Assembly (NCBI RefSeq): GCF_011753055.1
Contig: NZ_VWWJ01000036.1
Span: 1-58,563 of the forward strand
Direction of reading: 5' to 3'
Origin: Burkholderia sp. Ax-1719
GTDB taxonomy: Bacteria; Pseudomonadota; Gammaproteobacteria; Burkholderiales; Burkholderiaceae
DNA: 58,563 bases
The position numbers and the translations under genes were made by a program. Position 1 is the stretch's first letter. Each line of letters starts with the position of its first letter. Of the stretch, positions 56,553-58,563 are shown in pieces. Under the pieces are notes generated by a model, which saw only the letters and a program-made list of their open reading frames with translations, ran no database searches and was not told the DNA's origin.

Positions 56553-56996
56553 TCAGGTGCCAGGGCCGCCGGTGATGTAATGCTCCAGTTGCGAAATCGT
56601 GAACTGCTGCTCGGCGATGATTTCCTTCACCAGGTCGCCGATCGACACCATGCCGATGAGCTTGCCTTCTTCCATGACCGGCAGGTGACGCATGCGCCGC
56701 TCGGTCATCAGCGCCATACAGTCGTAGGTGGTCTGCTCAAGCTGCACAAAGCGCACGTGCGGGGTCATGATGTCGCGCACGGCGGTCGTTTTCGACGAGC
56801 GGTCCATCAGCACGATCTTGCGCGCGTAATCGCGCTCGGTCACGATGCCGACGATCGCGTCGCCGTCAAGCACCACCAGTGCGCCGATGTGCTTGTCGGC
56901 CATCAGGCGGATGGCGTCATAGACGGAATCGTTGGCGCCGATCGTATGGACAACCTTTTCCGGCTTGGATTTAAGTACCTGTGCAACGCTCGTCAT
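56553..56996 (-). CDS. Tandem CBS-domain protein
   Basis: A 147-residue cytoplasmic protein made of two CBS repeats: about residues 8-62 (S-V-Y-D-A-I-R-L-M-A-D-K-H-I-G-A-L-V-V and I-V-G-I-V-T-E-R-D-Y) and about 75-132 (Y-D-C-M-A-L-M-T-E-R-R-M-R-H-L-P-V and L-I-G-M-V-S-I-G-D-L-V). Such pairs bind adenosine nucleotides and act as energy sensors. There is no catalytic domain, so it presumably regulates another protein. GGAG lies nine bases before the ATG. It is divergent from ribA. Confidence 0.92.
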   Translation of the reverse strand: MTSVAQVLKSKPEKVVHTIGANDSVYDAIRLMADKHIGALVVLDGDAIVGIVTERDYARKIVLMDRSSKTTAVRDIMTPHVRFVQLEQTTYDCMALMTERRMRHLPVMEEGKLIGMVSIGDLVKEIIAEQQFTISQLEHYITGGPGT

Positions 56997-57228
56997 AGGG
57001 CGACTCCAGTTCGTCCTTCTTGTCGTTCGATTGGGGCAGTCTCAGAAAGCCATGAAAGCCATTGAAGTATAGGCGGATGGCCGCTCGCGCGGCGTCGGGG
57101 TATGCGCGGGGTTGGCCCGCGCGCGGCGGTGTGCGGGCATGCGTGAACCTTCCATCTGCGCGGCTGCATCAGAGGCGCGCGGGGCGGCGCAAGCCAAATG
57201 GCGGTACACTCCGATTCCTAACTTCAAC

Positions 57229-57248
57229 CCGGCCCCAGGCCGGTTTTT
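57229..57248 (+). terminator. Intrinsic terminator in the ribA leader
   Basis: CCGGCC (57229-57234) and GGCCGG (57238-57243) form a perfect stem with CCA loop, followed by TTTTT at 57244-57248. It lies only 21 bases before the ribA ATG and no plus-strand gene precedes it in the 273-base divergent region. It may attenuate ribA transcription. I could not discern the conserved parts of an FMN riboswitch upstream. Confidence 0.6.
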
Positions 57249-57269
57249 GCCAGTCATCTGTTCCAGATC

Positions 57270-57917
57270 ATGCCTACGCTTCAAGAGCCGTCCTGCGCTG
57301 ACGGCGACAACGCCAACGAATGCGTCGTGCTTGACGCGAGCGCCACGCTGCCGACCCGTTACGGCACCTTCGAGTCTTACGTCTATCGCGTGAAGGACGG
57401 CGGCGCCGAACACTGCGCGCTCGTGATGGGCGACGTGGGAAGCGGCGAGCCCGTGCTGGCGCGCCTGCATTCCGAATGTCTGACCGGCGATGTGTTCGGT
57501 TCCTACCGCTGCGACTGCGGCGAACAGCTCGATCTCGCGCTGCGCTACATCGCCGCCGAAGGCCGTGGCGTGCTGCTGTATCTGCGAGGCCACGAAGGCC
57601 GCGGCATCGGCCTGTCGAACAAGATCCGCGCGTATCAGCTGCAGCAGCAAGGCCGCGATACGGTCGAAGCGAACCGCGATCTCGGCTTGCCCGACGACGC
57701 CCGCGAATACGATTCGGCGGCCGCCATCCTGCGCCTGCTCAAGGTCGGCTCGGTGCGCCTGATGAGCAACAATCCGAAGAAGTTCGACACGCTGTCGAAG
57801 CACGGCATCCCGGTGATCGAACGCGTCGCGCTCGCCATCCCGATGCGCGAGGAAAACGAGCATTACATCCGCACGAAGCAGGAAAAGTTCGGCCATTACT
57901 TCGAAGAAAACGAATAA
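57270..57917 (+). CDS. ribA: GTP cyclohydrolase II
   Basis: A 215-residue monofunctional RibA, first enzyme of riboflavin synthesis, converting GTP to the diaminopyrimidine phosphate. R-L-H-S-E-C-L-T-G-D-V-F near 66-77 and Y-R-C-D-C-G-E-Q near 80-87 carry the three zinc cysteines. R-G-H-E-G-R-G-I-G-L and Y-D-S-A-A-A-I-L follow, and S-N-N-P-K-K near 168-173 is the final GTP-binding motif. There is no fused RibB domain. The Shine-Dalgarno is weak and a terminator hairpin stands directly upstream, which suggests regulated expression. Confidence 0.94.
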   Translation: MPTLQEPSCADGDNANECVVLDASATLPTRYGTFESYVYRVKDGGAEHCALVMGDVGSGEPVLARLHSECLTGDVFGSYRCDCGEQLDLALRYIAAEGRGVLLYLRGHEGRGIGLSNKIRAYQLQQQGRDTVEANRDLGLPDDAREYDSAAAILRLLKVGSVRLMSNNPKKFDTLSKHGIPVIERVALAIPMREENEHYIRTKQEKFGHYFEENE

Positions 57918-57937
57918 TCGCAAAGAAGTGCGATGAA

Positions 57938-57968
57938 CTCGCGAGCGACACGCTGTTGCGCTCGCGAG
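57938..57968 (+). other. Stem-loop after ribA
   Basis: CTCGCGAGCG (57938-57947) pairs perfectly with 57959-57968 around an 11-base loop, 21 bases past the ribA stop. It lacks a T-run. It may end or stabilise the ribA message before the next gene at 58020. Confidence 0.5.
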
Positions 57969-58019
57969 GAACGGAATATGCTCTTACCCCGGCATTAATG
58001 CACAAAAAAAGGGGAGAGC

Positions 58020-58563
58020 ATGACTCACCGTTCCACGCCGCCACTGCGCCGTCCCAAGACGTCATTCGCGGTTTCACTTGCGGCCCTCAGCCTTGCAGCG
58101 GGACTTTCGCTGACGGCAACCGGCGCCAATGCGCAATCCGAGGCTTACACCAGCGAACCCGTCGATCTCTACGCGGGACCGTCGGGCGACTACCCTATCG
58201 TGACCGAACTCGGGCCTAACGTGCCCGTCACCGTGATGGGCTGTGTCAGCGACTACTCATGGTGCGACGTGGCCATGCCCGGCATGCGCGGCTGGGTGTA
58301 CGGCGGTTATCTGACGTATCCCTATCAGGGCGGTTATGTGCCGCTGACCAACTACGGCGCGGTGATCGGCTTGCCGATCGTGACGTTCTCCATCGGTGCT
58401 TACTGGGGCAGTTTCTACCGCGACCGCCCGTGGTACGGCCAGCGCGATCACTGGGCGCACGTGCCGCCGCCCGGTTATGGCGGCCATCCGCCCGGCCCGC
58501 CGCCGCCCATGCACGGCGGTCCGCAGGGTGGTCCGGGTCGTCCGCCGATGCAGCAAGGCGGCC
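58020..58563 (+). CDS. Exported SH3-domain protein, truncated by the window end
   Basis: At least 181 residues; the frame is open at the right edge. A signal peptide runs to about residue 38 (L-A-A-L-S-L-A-A-G-L-S-L then A-N-A-Q). The bacterial SH3 domain (about 45-90) shows V-D-L-Y-A-G-P-S-G-D-Y-P-I-V and C-D-V-A-M-P-G-M-R-G-W-V-Y-G-G-Y-L. The C-terminal part is rich in Pro, Gly and His (P-P-P-G-Y-G-G-H-P-P-G). GGGGAG lies just before the ATG at 58020. Such proteins are periplasmic or outer-surface and may bind cell wall; function unknown. Confidence 0.85.
   Translation, partial: MTHRSTPPLRRPKTSFAVSLAALSLAAGLSLTATGANAQSEAYTSEPVDLYAGPSGDYPIVTELGPNVPVTVMGCVSDYSWCDVAMPGMRGWVYGGYLTYPYQGGYVPLTNYGAVIGLPIVTFSIGAYWGSFYRDRPWYGQRDHWAHVPPPGYGGHPPGPPPPMHGGPQGGPGRPPMQQGG

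Noticed and set aside
1..58563. CRISPR arrays, tRNA or rRNA genes, integrases and classical transposases
   Set aside because: No regularly spaced repeats, no tRNA-like cloverleaf or rRNA sequence, and no recombinase motifs were recognised on either strand.

Overview
The window is a GC-rich (roughly two thirds G+C by eye), densely packed bacterial chromosome segment with 51 recognisable protein genes, the first and last cut by the window ends. The gene families (DUF3331, DUF4148, the AcnD/PrpF type of 2-methylcitrate cycle, MocR and LysR regulators beside nearly every metabolic block, a class II ribonucleotide reductase) point to Burkholderiaceae, most likely Paraburkholderia or a close relative. 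I saw no rRNA, tRNA, CRISPR array, classical insertion sequence or prophage.

Layout. 1-11.3 kb: partial urea transporter, glycolipid-binding protein, MscS channel, tam with a divergent LysR gene, GNAT acetyltransferase, EamA exporter divergent from a MocR regulator, DHA2 drug exporter divergent from a TetR regulator, and photolyase. 11.5-19.2 kb: signalling block with a stand-alone receiver, a histidine-rich Zur, a GST, a phosphoribosyltransferase fused to an HAD-like part, then a periplasmic molybdopterin-fold protein without the usual ligand cysteine, a hybrid histidine kinase and a BetR-receiver regulator, followed by a C39-like peptidase. 19.2-26.2 kb: LysR regulator, alcohol dehydrogenase with divergent AraC regulator (YqhC-like arrangement), 2-hydroxyacid dehydrogenase, globin-GAF-EAL phosphodiesterase. 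26.2-31.6 kb: acyl-CoA dehydrogenase, CoA-transferase and MHS transporter in one operon, with a divergent LysR gene. 31.6-40.5 kb: nrdJ, thioesterase, DUF3331, AI-2E transporter, esterase, OpgC-like acyltransferase and an NlpD-like lipoprotein. 40.6-49.3 kb: the propionate (2-methylcitrate) operon prpB-prpC-acnD-[DUF559]-prpF with divergent prpR. 49.3-50.6 kb: a low-GC glycosyltransferase and a small hypothetical gene. 50.9-55.7 kb: an IorA/IorB-type molybdenum oxidase with its triheme cytochrome c and a 3-methyladenine DNA glycosylase. 55.9 kb to the end: DUF4148 protein, CBS-domain protein, ribA and an SH3-domain protein.

How the parts work together. The prp operon converts propionyl-CoA through 2-methylcitrate to pyruvate and succinate. 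It has a readable sigma-54 promoter before prpB and an array of GAAATC half-sites before prpR, as expected for PrpR control. The IorAB-cytochrome operon encodes a periplasmic aldehyde or N-heterocycle oxidase delivering electrons to cytochrome c.

The most unusual structure is inside the prp operon. A DUF559 (Vsr-like nuclease fold) gene sits between acnD and prpF, bracketed by two copies of an approximately 36-base sequence that face each other as terminal inverted repeats. The reading frame runs out through the left repeat and ends in a 4-base overlap with the prpF start. This looks like a minimal mobile element domesticated without breaking the operon.
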